63,098 nt of DNA, from IMG/VR virus record IMGVR_UViG_3300044641_004951, positions 1 through 63,098 of that record. One strand, written 5' to 3'. Position 1 is the first letter of the stretch, and every line of letters starts with the position of its first letter. Positions 1 through 7,229 of the stretch are shown here, piece by piece. Origin of the DNA: a virus. The notes beneath the pieces are model-generated. The model did not search any database. It was not told the origin of the DNA and was given only the letters and a program-made list of their open reading frames with translations. Position numbers and translations under genes: made by a program.

Positions 1-440
1 GTCCATTCGGGACCAAAAAATGGAAGTATTTGTTCTAGTATCCTCGTTCCATCCTCGGCATTTTTTACAGCCACGAACAAAGTAAAATCTATATCATACG
101 GAACTGGATTATAAACGTATTTGTGCTGTTCAGAATTAAGTGTATTAATGTATACGTTATGCTTTTTTATTGTGGGTAATTTTCTTTCAGCAGCATAATC
201 AAGACCTGTCATTTCAAAGGCCATAGCTGGCAAATTAATCTGAAATGGTCTATTTAGATTAGGATCACTATCGGCTCTAGTAAGTATCTTTGTCTTTGGC
301 CCGTAAGTAATAGGTACTTTTAATGTCTGTACGTTATTATTGGAATCGTCAACTCTGTTAAGATAGATGTTGTTGAATAGGGTGCCGAAAAGAGTAACGT
401 ATTTTCTAAGAGTCTTGTGATAAAAAGTCTGGTAAAACAT
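1..440 (-). CDS. 15: Tail sheath stabilizer / completion protein gp15 (3' end outside window)
   Basis: This gene enters the window by its N-terminus and runs off the left edge, so about the first 146 residues are visible. It begins MFYQTFYHKTLRKYVTLFG and continues with LFNNIYLNR and KVPITYGPK, matching the T4 gp15 start (short aromatic lead, RRYATL-like, LFxNI, VPITYA). In T4, gp15 forms the hexameric ring that caps the tail tube and sheath and joins the tail to the neck. Its ATG shares one base with the gp14 stop (TAATG), which indicates translational coupling. The order 13-14-15 is the T4 order. The family call is by recalled similarity, not by a search. Confidence 0.85.
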   Translation of the reverse strand, partial: MFYQTFYHKTLRKYVTLFGTLFNNIYLNRVDDSNNNVQTLKVPITYGPKTKILTRADSDPNLNRPFQINLPAMAFEMTGLDYAAERKLPTIKKHNVYINTLNSEQHKYVYNPVPYDIDFTLFVAVKNAEDGTRILEQILPFFGPEW

Positions 441-1177
441 TAATACGTCCCTTCACTGAAAGGATCTTTTTCGCTGAAATCTATGAAGTCATCTGACTCA
501 CTTTGTATTTCATCGTTATCACCTAATGAATTAGTCTCATCAAGAGTAATCTTATATCCGTCTTCAGTAAGTAGATAATACGGATTAGTATCTTCTGTAA
601 TTAATGCGTATTCAGAAATATCTTGGGAGAAATTATTTTGAGTTAAGTAGTTATCGATGTATAACGTGTCTATAATGCTTATACCGGTATCGAATCTTTC
701 ACTACTATACTGGAACAATTCACAAGTTAAGTCATATGTTTGAAGAGTTCCTAATTGATAAAATATTGCTTCATGCTCAACAAATTTAATCTCAAATATC
801 TTGTTGTTTAGCGGAAGAAAAATTAAGTCACCCTCTTTAGGACGGTACAGATCTAAACCTGCTGCACCAGCTTCTTCCCCGAACACACGTTGAGAAATTG
901 TAAATGTGACCCTGTCTCTTATTTCAAGACCAAACTTAGACATAAAGTCGCCGTCACCTTGAAAGCCATCTACACTTCTTACGTACATCTCAACAGCAAA
1001 TGCCTTATTAAAGTGTGAAAGAGTATCTTCACCGTAAATTTGATCATATGCTTCTCTAACTCTTGGCATAAAATACATATCAAGACCGTAAATGCGAATA
1101 CTCTCAATAATGAGATCTTCGATTAATTGCTGCTCTTGACTAGAGCCAAAGTTATTAAAGTATACGCTTGTGGCCAT
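440..1177 (-). CDS. 14: Neck protein gp14
   Basis: This 245-residue protein resembles T4 gp14 (256 aa), the head-tail connector protein that works with gp13 to bind the packaged head and tail. Visible signatures are ESIRIYGLDMYFMPR near residue 25, a FGxE/FG...D.VTFTIS stretch near residues 82-98, and the PKEGDLIFLPL...FEIKFVE motif near residues 113-133. Each has a direct counterpart in T4 gp14 (ESIQMRGIECYYLPR, PKEGDLIYFPM, FEINWVE). The C-terminus is acidic and low in complexity, as in T4. It lies 1 base after gp13 and overlaps gp15 by one base, so the three are one operon under the late promoter upstream of gp13. Confidence 0.88.
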   Translation of the reverse strand: MATSVYFNNFGSSQEQQLIEDLIIESIRIYGLDMYFMPRVREAYDQIYGEDTLSHFNKAFAVEMYVRSVDGFQGDGDFMSKFGLEIRDRVTFTISQRVFGEEAGAAGLDLYRPKEGDLIFLPLNNKIFEIKFVEHEAIFYQLGTLQTYDLTCELFQYSSERFDTGISIIDTLYIDNYLTQNNFSQDISEYALITEDTNPYYLLTEDGYKITLDETNSLGDNDEIQSESDDFIDFSEKDPFSEGTY

Positions 1178-1178
1178 A

Positions 1179-1922
1179 TTAACCTATCATATCGGCTACT
1201 GGCAAGCTATAACTACTGATCATCTCTTGTTCCAACTTCATTATTTCTTCTTTAGCGTCATTTAGAATTTTTTCGCCATTAAACTGAACGCCGCCAGGAA
1301 GTGTTAGCCCTATAAATTTAGTCAGATTAGTTCCCCATTGATACTTTATCTTAGCTGATGCATATTCTTGAAGCCATCTATCTCCCCAGGCATCCGTATA
1401 AGTAGCGGGGTTGATAACTTCATACGCTTCAACTAACAAATATTCACCGGTATTAATGGAATTCCAATCCATATCAACATACAGTTTGTTAGTATGTCTG
1501 TTAAATCGTATCGGCTGCTTACCTACAAGCATCTCAGTAACAAGCCCTAAATGCTGCATGACCATGTAATAAGGAATCATACTTACTGAAGTAAGTGTGT
1601 ATAGGTCATTTAAGGCAATTTGATATCGTATATTAAATAAATCGTCTGATCTAATCGATGGGTCACCAATAGAAAATATTCTTACAGCTCCCAAAATATT
1701 TTCTGGTAGAGTAATGTACTTGTTAGCTTTATCAGTATCAGTTACTTGATGCTTGTAGTAAATCTTTTCCGAACCGTCAAAGTGATAGTCATAGTAATAC
1801 TTTAAAGATTCATCAATTCTATCTTCTATTTGATCTTCATCTACGTTAATTTCAATAACGGGCTTACCTAGCTTTCTCAAGCAATACTCTTTAAATTCTG
1901 TTCTTGTTGTAGGTATAGCCAT
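1179..1922 (-). CDS. 13: Neck protein gp13
   Basis: This 247-residue protein matches T4 gp13 (309 aa), the neck protein that with gp14 closes the filled head. The N-terminal segment (LRKLGKPVIEINVDEDQIED near residues 15-34, then YYDYHFDG) corresponds to LRRLGAPIINVELTPDQI...YHFDG in T4. The C-terminal LPGGVQFNGEKIL followed by a charged helix matches LPGGVTIDGQRLI. It is shorter than T4 gp13 because the central loop region is reduced. A perfect late promoter lies about 20 bases upstream and a Shine-Dalgarno (AAAAGGA) precedes the ATG. It is the first gene of the 13-14-15 operon. Confidence 0.88.
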   Translation of the reverse strand: MAIPTTRTEFKEYCLRKLGKPVIEINVDEDQIEDRIDESLKYYYDYHFDGSEKIYYKHQVTDTDKANKYITLPENILGAVRIFSIGDPSIRSDDLFNIRYQIALNDLYTLTSVSMIPYYMVMQHLGLVTEMLVGKQPIRFNRHTNKLYVDMDWNSINTGEYLLVEAYEVINPATYTDAWGDRWLQEYASAKIKYQWGTNLTKFIGLTLPGGVQFNGEKILNDAKEEIMKLEQEMISSYSLPVADMIG

Positions 1923-1939
1923 AATAGTCCTTTTTATTG

Positions 1940-1947
1940 TATTTATA
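1940..1947 (-). promoter_or_regulatory. T4-type late promoter (TATAAATA)
   Basis: The minus strand reads TATAAATA, the exact T4 late -10 element recognised by the gp55 sigma-like factor with gp33 and the clamp. It lies 18 bases upstream of the gp13 ATG, giving a very short leader and driving 13-14-15. It sits in the gap between hldD-like and gp13 genes. Confidence 0.75.
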
Positions 1948-1956
1948 TGTATGTAA

Positions 1957-2733
1957 TTATTTACGTAACGTTCTATCTAGCTTAGTAGTATCGGCGCAAG
2001 TGTATTCCTGATAACTTGGCTTTAAGTAATCCGGCATCTTTAAGTACTTTATACTATCGTACGGAGCGACACTTAATGCGACATCTAAAAAGCTTTTGGT
2101 GCTACCAGTTCCTACATTCCAAATACCAGATTCTTCTACGTTTAAAAACTTTTTATGCACATTACAAACGTAGTCCACATGTACAAAATCCCTTACATAG
2201 TATTCACTATTTTCAAATACTAATACTCTACCAGTTTCATTATATTGCTTTTTAAATTTATGATAGGGACTTGCCATATCTCCTTTATGTTCTTCTCCTG
2301 GACCGTATACATTAAAATATCTAAATCCTTGAATAATTATATCGGCGTTACTTAATGAATTAACATGCCTTTCAAAGAGATATTTTGACCATGCGTAAGG
2401 AGTACGTGGATCTATTATCGTATTTTCTACAAATGGCTTTTTGAGCCCGTAGTAATTGCCGTAGACACTTGCAGAACTTGAGTATTGAAAATTAACCTTG
2501 TGCTTAATACATTCATCTAGTAACCTAATACTAAAATCTAAATTCTGCGTTAATACCTTTTCTACGTTTCTTTCAGTAGTTGAGCTTATTGCCCCTATAT
2601 GTAATACCCAGTCGCAATCGCTTACATCTGGTAACTCATCTCCCCATTCATATGTAGTTACTTCATGATCTATAAGATATGATAGTAAATTAGAACCTAT
2701 AAAGCCTTTATGACCAGTCAAAAGTATTTTCAT
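1957..2733 (-). CDS. hldD: ADP-L-glycero-D-manno-heptose 6-epimerase-like (HldD/RfaD) SDR enzyme
   Basis: This extended short-chain dehydrogenase/epimerase has an N-terminal NAD(P)-binding motif GHKGFIG (residues 7-13), an SSSASVYG stretch (85-92) holding the catalytic Ser, and the YxxxK pair Y113/K117. The segments [20 protein letters not shown] (136-155) and RDFVHVDYV are close to E. coli HldD ([29 protein letters not shown]), which is specific enough to favour HldD over generic epimerases. HldD converts ADP-D-glycero- to ADP-L-glycero-D-manno-heptose for inner-core LPS. At 258 residues it is shorter than the bacterial enzyme (about 310), ending soon after the C-terminal substrate domain. 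It overlaps the cupin gene by 4 bases and belongs to the sugar cassette with HldE-like halves. Confidence 0.85.
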   Translation of the reverse strand: [258 protein letters not shown]

Positions 2734-3089
2734 TTCTGACTGTCTCCTTTACCGACTCTATAATTATCTTCTACACTATCTGGCGTGCTCACCTCTACAA
2801 TAGTACCTGCTTCAATGCATGTAACCTGATGAGGTTTAAGCGGTTCATTATGCCACGTGTCACCAGCTTCAATAATTTTTTGATATATCGAGGCGTTCTT
2901 TGTATCTATACATTCAACTAAAAATTTTCCATCTAAAACATACCAAGTCTCTTCTTTTTGTGCGTGAAAATGCATGCTGCATTTAGCACCGTAGTTAAAT
3001 TTAAGAAGCTTGCCACAATATGAATCATTTGAAACCCATATTAGTTCGTGCCCCCATCCTTTCTTTACGAAGCCATTTTGCCTTGACAT
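2730..3089 (-). CDS. Cupin-domain protein of the heptose cassette
   Basis: This 119-residue single-domain cupin shows the first cupin motif around residues 38-58 (CSMHFHAQKEETWYVLDGKF, with metal-ligand candidates H40, H42, E46 or E47) and a second around residues 75-95 (GDTWHNEPLKPHQVTC). The fold is typical of the mannose-6-phosphate isomerase type II cupins, and of sugar epimerases and isomerases. It sits between the hldD-like and hldE-kinase-like genes, overlapping both (4 bases and 25 bases), so a role in nucleotide-heptose metabolism is plausible. The substrate cannot be read from the sequence. The start (MSRQNGFVKKGWG) has an AAGGAAATATT Shine-Dalgarno upstream. Confidence 0.75.
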   Translation of the reverse strand: MSRQNGFVKKGWGHELIWVSNDSYCGKLLKFNYGAKCSMHFHAQKEETWYVLDGKFLVECIDTKNASIYQKIIEAGDTWHNEPLKPHQVTCIEAGTIVEVSTPDSVEDNYRVGKGDSQK

Positions 3090-3826
3090 AATATTTCCTT
3101 TAAAGACGGTGCGTATACGCCGATATGTTTCACAGTAATAGACGCAGCAGATATTGCAAATTTAATAGACTGATCATAGTTAAAAGACAACAAATACTGA
3201 TATGCAAACGCAGATAAAAATGTATCTCCAGCGCCACACACATCAGTTATTTCTACGTGTGGAACTTCATATTTTTTATCTCTAAATGTAACGTCTTTCG
3301 ATCCATTCGTTACAATCAAATGGTATGGTAAAGTTTTTGCTTTACTGTATTCAATAGAGTTTATCTTAACAATTCCACCGCTAAATCTTTGTAGATCAGT
3401 TTTTTTCGTGTCTATGATGACTACTTTACCAATCTGAATGAGTCTTTCGATTAATTCATAAGTGACAAAGCCTTTATCATAATCTGAAACGATGAATGCA
3501 TCTACAGATGTATCGAATTTAGTATCGGTTAAAAGAGGATCCGATTTAACATCTTGATCGATTCGAAGTATGTGCTGTTTAGATTTAGAATCTATCATGC
3601 GTATCTTTGTTGACGGTACACCAAAGTATGATGTAACTTGTACGCCTAATGCTTCAAGGTTCTTAAGAACGTTTGATGCCATTCCATACTTAATCTCCAC
3701 GCTATCTTTGACGAAGATAGGCACCGGTGCTTCTGGGCTAATTCTGTCTATATGCCCATAGTGATATTCATCGATGCACGTGTCGCCGATTAATATAACT
3801 TTCAATTGTTTCTGTTGTTGATTCAT
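3065..3826 (-). CDS. hldE1: HldE kinase-domain-like protein (PfkB family, heptose-7-phosphate kinase)
   Basis: This 253-residue PfkB-family sugar kinase begins VILIGDTCIDEYHYGHIDRI followed by SPEAPVPIF, the same N-terminal pattern as the kinase half of E. coli HldE (VMVVGDVMLDRYWYG..RISPEAPVPV). The C-terminal anion-hole and catalytic motif is CGAGDTFLSAFAY (residues about 197-209), with the catalytic Asp in GAGD. HldE kinase makes D-glycero-beta-D-manno-heptose-1,7-bisphosphate. It is shorter than the roughly 315-residue bacterial domain, with a loss around residues 60-80 where the family has the lid. The start lies inside the 3' end of the nucleotidyltransferase gene (59-base overlap). No later start is possible because the conserved core begins at residue 9. 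Confidence 0.82.
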   Translation of the reverse strand: MNQQQKQLKVILIGDTCIDEYHYGHIDRISPEAPVPIFVKDSVEIKYGMASNVLKNLEALGVQVTSYFGVPSTKIRMIDSKSKQHILRIDQDVKSDPLLTDTKFDTSVDAFIVSDYDKGFVTYELIERLIQIGKVVIIDTKKTDLQRFSGGIVKINSIEYSKAKTLPYHLIVTNGSKDVTFRDKKYEVPHVEITDVCGAGDTFLSAFAYQYLLSFNYDQSIKFAISAASITVKHIGVYAPSLKEILCQGKMAS

Positions 3827-4181
3827 TATTTACTCTGTCAAAAAATAACAATGACTCTGAGTATTCTGAGCCAATTACTTTTTTATTTTTCCAATCTGAA
3901 CCTACTATCATTATATCAGGCGAGTATTTTCTAATAGTCTCTTCTAGTTCTTCATCCGTATCAAAAACACTCACTGAATCTACGAATTTCAGACAGCTCA
4001 TTAACTTAACTCTATTGAGTTGGTTATTTATAGGTCTATCAGGGCCTTTCTTTTCTGCAATACGTCGATCGGTGTCTAATGCGACGTGTAGATGAGTTCC
4101 GTTGCTCTTTGCAAATTCAAGTAAACTAAGGTGACCAGTATGTAAAAGGTCAAACGAGCCATTAACAAAAACCTTAGTCAT
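3768..4181 (-). CDS. hldE2: HldE nucleotidyltransferase-domain-like protein (RfaE2)
   Basis: This 137-residue protein is of the cytidylyltransferase-like family. It carries VNGSFDLLHTGHLSLLE (residues 6-22, containing the HxGH nucleotide-binding motif), then LDTDRR and GPDRPINNQLNRVKLMSCL, which matches the RP(I/V)N...R..LL pattern of RfaE2/HldE C-terminal domains, and a VGSDW motif near residue 95. HldE2 transfers AMP to heptose-1-phosphate, giving ADP-heptose. It is separated from the kinase half and encoded upstream of it, the reverse of the bacterial HldE fusion order. It overlaps the preceding APS-kinase fusion gene by an ATGA junction. A glycerol-3-phosphate cytidylyltransferase role is the main alternative. 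Confidence 0.8.
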   Translation of the reverse strand: MTKVFVNGSFDLLHTGHLSLLEFAKSNGTHLHVALDTDRRIAEKKGPDRPINNQLNRVKLMSCLKFVDSVSVFDTDEELEETIRKYSPDIMIVGSDWKNKKVIGSEYSESLLFFDRVNNESTTETIESYINRRHVHR

Positions 4182-5026
4182 AGACCCATTTTTTGGCGTA
4201 TCTCTGTAGCAGAAATCTTGGTAATCTCTTCACCGAACTGTTCTTGCTCAATTGTGTATCCTACGCCTCTACCGTAACCAATATGCACAATATTCGGCAC
4301 AACTAAAATATCATATTGACCCTGATAAAGAATGTCTAGGTCTCTACGGATATAATTCTTGACTTGATCACTGTTAAAAGGATTGGAATCATTCCAGCCT
4401 TGACAATCTCGAATCATAATGCACACTTGGCCGGTCTTTTGTATGAGTCTTTCGAATAGCGCACGGTGGCCTTCGTGCCATGGCTGCCATCTACCAAGCA
4501 TCTGAACAGTTTCTTTTTTCCAGCTAAAAGTAGGTCTACGCCTTTTGTAAAGAATATGATCACCTACAAACTCTACCCATTTCTCAGCATTCTTCTCATT
4601 TATTCTAAAATCGTAGATATCAGGTTGTACGAATGCTTTATTTGTATCTTCATATCGACCGGCATCAATGGTATCCATCCAAATAGTCCAATCGGCTTTA
4701 AAATTGTGGCGCATCTCGGGTAGCGGTGCGACGAAATCGCAAATTACGTAATCACCACTACACTTAAGTGCAAATTCTGCCATGCGTAATGACTGACGAA
4801 TTCTACCCTCGTGAGAAAAATCCCAATCATTAAACTTTTTACGTATTTCATCTGCATTAAACCAATCTACTTTAGATTTATAATGCATAGGTGGCAATTC
4901 GTACTGTGCCATTCTGTACATTGGCATAGAGTCAAAGTTTGAGTTATCTTCGAGATATTTTTTAAGTCGTTCGGCAAAATACGTTTTGCCCGATCCAGGA
5001 AGACCCATGATGAGAATTTTTTCCAT
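4178..5026 (-). CDS. APS kinase-like / HxGH nucleotidyltransferase fusion
   Basis: This 282-residue protein has two domains. Residues 1-165 form a P-loop kinase with GLPGSGKT (8-15), FNADEIRKKFNDWDFS (56-71) and CDFVAPLPEMR (96-106), which matches adenylylsulfate kinase (CysC) signatures (D.D.vR, lgFs, sPxxxxR). Residues about 175-282 form a nucleotidyltransferase with GRWQPWHEGH (178-187) and ISATEIR (271-277), the HxGH and SxTxxR motifs. APS kinase makes PAPS, the donor for the sulfotransferase encoded nearby. The second domain is not an ATP sulfurylase by eye; it looks like NMN- or cytidylyl-type transferases. The substrates are inferred only. It starts the block that overlaps into hldE2. 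Confidence 0.75.
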   Translation of the reverse strand: MEKILIMGLPGSGKTYFAERLKKYLEDNSNFDSMPMYRMAQYELPPMHYKSKVDWFNADEIRKKFNDWDFSHEGRIRQSLRMAEFALKCSGDYVICDFVAPLPEMRHNFKADWTIWMDTIDAGRYEDTNKAFVQPDIYDFRINEKNAEKWVEFVGDHILYKRRRPTFSWKKETVQMLGRWQPWHEGHRALFERLIQKTGQVCIMIRDCQGWNDSNPFNSDQVKNYIRRDLDILYQGQYDILVVPNIVHIGYGRGVGYTIEQEQFGEEITKISATEIRQKMGL

Positions 5027-5035
5027 TATATACCT

Positions 5036-5770
5036 CTATTGCGGTTTGCAGAGGACGTTATTACCAATAACGTCATATCCATAATCAATATTATCTAAGA
5101 AAGCTTTTATTTCTTCAAAGATAGTTTTTCTATTGTCACAGTGCTCTATAAAGATTACTGGTAAGTGCTTCTTAATAGTATTTAATCCACCGGTCAGTAC
5201 GTCTAAATCCATACCTTCTACATCGATCTTTAACAGATGAATTTTAGGAATATTGTAATACTCCATAAACCAGTCCAAGGTATTAATAGACACCGTGATT
5301 TTGTTCTTGCTAGCTGGCACTATATCTTCTACTAAACTAAATGTACCGAAGTCACAATTTTGAAAGTAATTTGGTTCTTGAAACTCAACCTTGGTATTTT
5401 CTTTGCCGATTCCAATATTGTATGCGTATACGTTATACAAATTATTAATTGCTGCGTTACCTGCTAGCATCTGAAATACTGCACGCTGAGGTTCAAAAGC
5501 ATATACTTTACCATTAGGAAATGCCTTGGCCATCCAGGTGGTAAAGGTGCCTATGTTAGCACCAATATCGAAAATCACCGGCTCTGTGAATTCCTTAATG
5601 GTGTTATAGCAGTTAGCGGCCTCAATAGTTGACGTATTGCCGTGGTCAAGTAACCATTGTCCGTGCCCTACGCCCTCATGATTGCAATCAAAGCGGTTTA
5701 CAATCATGAGCCCGTGGTCACAACTTAACAAAACATTGCGGTGAATCTTGTCACCGATATTGAATATCAT
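5036..5770 (-). CDS. FkbM-family SAM-dependent methyltransferase
   Basis: This protein of about 244 residues has the class I methyltransferase motif FDIGANIGTFTTWM, followed by KVYAFEPQ and, later, the FkbM-type signature HLLKIDVEGMDLDVLTGG with a C-terminal FIEHCDN. FkbM enzymes O-methylate sugars and polyketides. I chose the ATG at 5770 because it forms an ATGA overlap with the upstream methyltransferase stop. A longer reading from a TTG at 5791 lacks a better ribosome site. Its place among sugar and sulfate genes suggests methylation of a glycan. The acceptor is unknown. Confidence 0.82.
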   Translation of the reverse strand: MIFNIGDKIHRNVLLSCDHGLMIVNRFDCNHEGVGHGQWLLDHGNTSTIEAANCYNTIKEFTEPVIFDIGANIGTFTTWMAKAFPNGKVYAFEPQRAVFQMLAGNAAINNLYNVYAYNIGIGKENTKVEFQEPNYFQNCDFGTFSLVEDIVPASKNKITVSINTLDWFMEYYNIPKIHLLKIDVEGMDLDVLTGGLNTIKKHLPVIFIEHCDNRKTIFEEIKAFLDNIDYGYDVIGNNVLCKPQ

Positions 5771-6378
5771 TTCTGATACTTGTGAAACCAATCCTCAAAG
5801 CGACCTGGCTTATGTACTTTAATGAATATATTTACGCTCTCGACTACGTTTGACATAGTGTTGAGATTAATGTCCATTTGCCTTGGGCCTAGCATTCCAT
5901 CGCGCTGTAGCTGTAGCCAGTAGTTAATCATGTTGTATGTTGTGTCATATACTTCTAGATCAATGCCGTGATAAAGACCGAATGTACTGTCACTGAGTTT
6001 CTTTTCGATAGATTCAAAGTTGACTTTTTGGTCAAACATTTTGAACGTTTTAGCTGACAAAGGTCGAACATGCGTATAATCATCCCAGTATAAATCACAT
6101 CTGTGATGAGGTACGTTAATGAACCATTCCGCACCGTCTTTACTAACGCGATACATTTCTTTAATGACGTTCGTAAACACCTTAGGACTTTGACCTAGAT
6201 GCTCAAGAATATTATCGGCATTAATTTTAACGAAGAAATTATCTTCATATGGCCATGGAGTGACTTCAAAGTCTAGAACTTCATCTGGGTTACATTTTTT
6301 CTCAATATCAACGTTCCAATGATCATTGAGTTTCTTGAACCCGCAGCCCATATTTAGTTTTGTATGTTCAGGCGTCAT
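5767..6378 (-). CDS. Class I SAM-dependent methyltransferase
   Basis: This 203-residue protein starts with KLNMGCGFKKLNDHWNVDIE (residues 7-26), a motif I of the methyltransferase-11 type with the acidic end of strand 2, and continues with NADNILEHLGQ and a VSKDGAEWFINVPHH region that corresponds to motif III. This arrangement is common in small methyltransferases within glycan gene clusters. It lies between a sulfotransferase and an FkbM methyltransferase, with AAGGA upstream of the ATG. No acceptor-specific motif is recognisable. Confidence 0.75.
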   Translation of the reverse strand: MTPEHTKLNMGCGFKKLNDHWNVDIEKKCNPDEVLDFEVTPWPYEDNFFVKINADNILEHLGQSPKVFTNVIKEMYRVSKDGAEWFINVPHHRCDLYWDDYTHVRPLSAKTFKMFDQKVNFESIEKKLSDSTFGLYHGIDLEVYDTTYNMINYWLQLQRDGMLGPRQMDINLNTMSNVVESVNIFIKVHKPGRFEDWFHKYQK

Positions 6379-6387
6379 TATGAATCC

Positions 6388-7188
6388 TTAAATCCAGGCA
6401 TCCCAGAAAATCTCTCTGTTGTACTGCTCGTACAGGTCTAAGCCGAGATATTCAACACAGTTCACAGTTGTTTTCTCAAGGGACGGCTTGACTTTATGAA
6501 GATTTGGAAGCCCGATTGCAAGATCATTATACGTCTCTGCCTGTTCAATTTTTGCAAAATCGTGCTTAAATTCCGGTAGTTCAAAGAAGTCGTAAATTCT
6601 CTTTGTCTGACTCTTTGGGCTATTGCAGAATCTGTTGTAATCCACGAACAGAAAACGATCAATATAACCCATTGTAATAGCGTCTTTGAGATTTCTATGG
6701 CTAAGACCTAAAGCGCCTTCGGGCCCGGCATAATAATACGCTCTTGATGCAATGTTAGAGCCTTCCCTGAGATGTGCGTCCACGTTAGTGAAGAACAGAG
6801 GATTTTCTTTACGCATTCTTTCAAATGACGTTAGAATCTCTGCTGGATTTCTAACGCAAATGACCATCTTTACTTGTCTTTGAAGGATAGCTTCAAGTTG
6901 TCCGATAAGCGGTACCCAGCCTCTGTCCTTATCAAATACGATTGGTTTATCGATGTGAGAATAGTATCCTTCTAGAACACCTCTAAGTACACCTGCTTTT
7001 GCTTGATCGTTTCTGTATTCTTTATTGCTGTCGATGCTACCCCAACTAGCATTTACCGAGCCAAAAATTGAAGAGAGAGAGGTTACGGATTCTCCATGCA
7101 CTTCGGGATTCTGCTTGATAAGATTGGTTATAAGAGTAGAACCTGATCTAGGTAGACCGGAAATAAAATGTAAATTATCTTTGTTCAT
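6388..7188 (-). CDS. Sulfotransferase (PAPS-dependent family)
   Basis: The N-terminus reads HFISGLPRSGSTLITNLIKQ, the 5'-phosphosulfate binding loop of sulfotransferases (PRSGST). A second signature, VICVRNPAEILTSFERM near residues 111-127, fits the 3'-phosphate binding RxP...S motif. The enzyme would transfer sulfate from PAPS to a hydroxyl, probably on a glycan or protein. I use the ATG at 7188 because a GGAG lies 5 bases before it; the GTG at 7194 overlaps that site. The APS-kinase-like gene two genes downstream would supply PAPS if the host supplies APS. The acceptor cannot be told. Confidence 0.8.
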   Translation of the reverse strand: MNKDNLHFISGLPRSGSTLITNLIKQNPEVHGESVTSLSSIFGSVNASWGSIDSNKEYRNDQAKAGVLRGVLEGYYSHIDKPIVFDKDRGWVPLIGQLEAILQRQVKMVICVRNPAEILTSFERMRKENPLFFTNVDAHLREGSNIASRAYYYAGPEGALGLSHRNLKDAITMGYIDRFLFVDYNRFCNSPKSQTKRIYDFFELPEFKHDFAKIEQAETYNDLAIGLPNLHKVKPSLEKTTVNCVEYLGLDLYEQYNREIFWDAWI

Positions 7189-7229
7189 CATCACTCCATT
7201 AGATATAGTTAATTATATAGGTTAATTTT

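Noticed and set aside
4178-5026. Calling the fusion a bifunctional PAPS synthase
   Set aside because: The C-terminal domain lacks ATP sulfurylase-type motifs and looks like a general nucleotidyltransferase.
5771-5791. Longer FkbM reading from a TTG start
   Set aside because: The ATG at 5770 makes an ATGA overlap with the upstream gene, and the extra residues carry no family motif.
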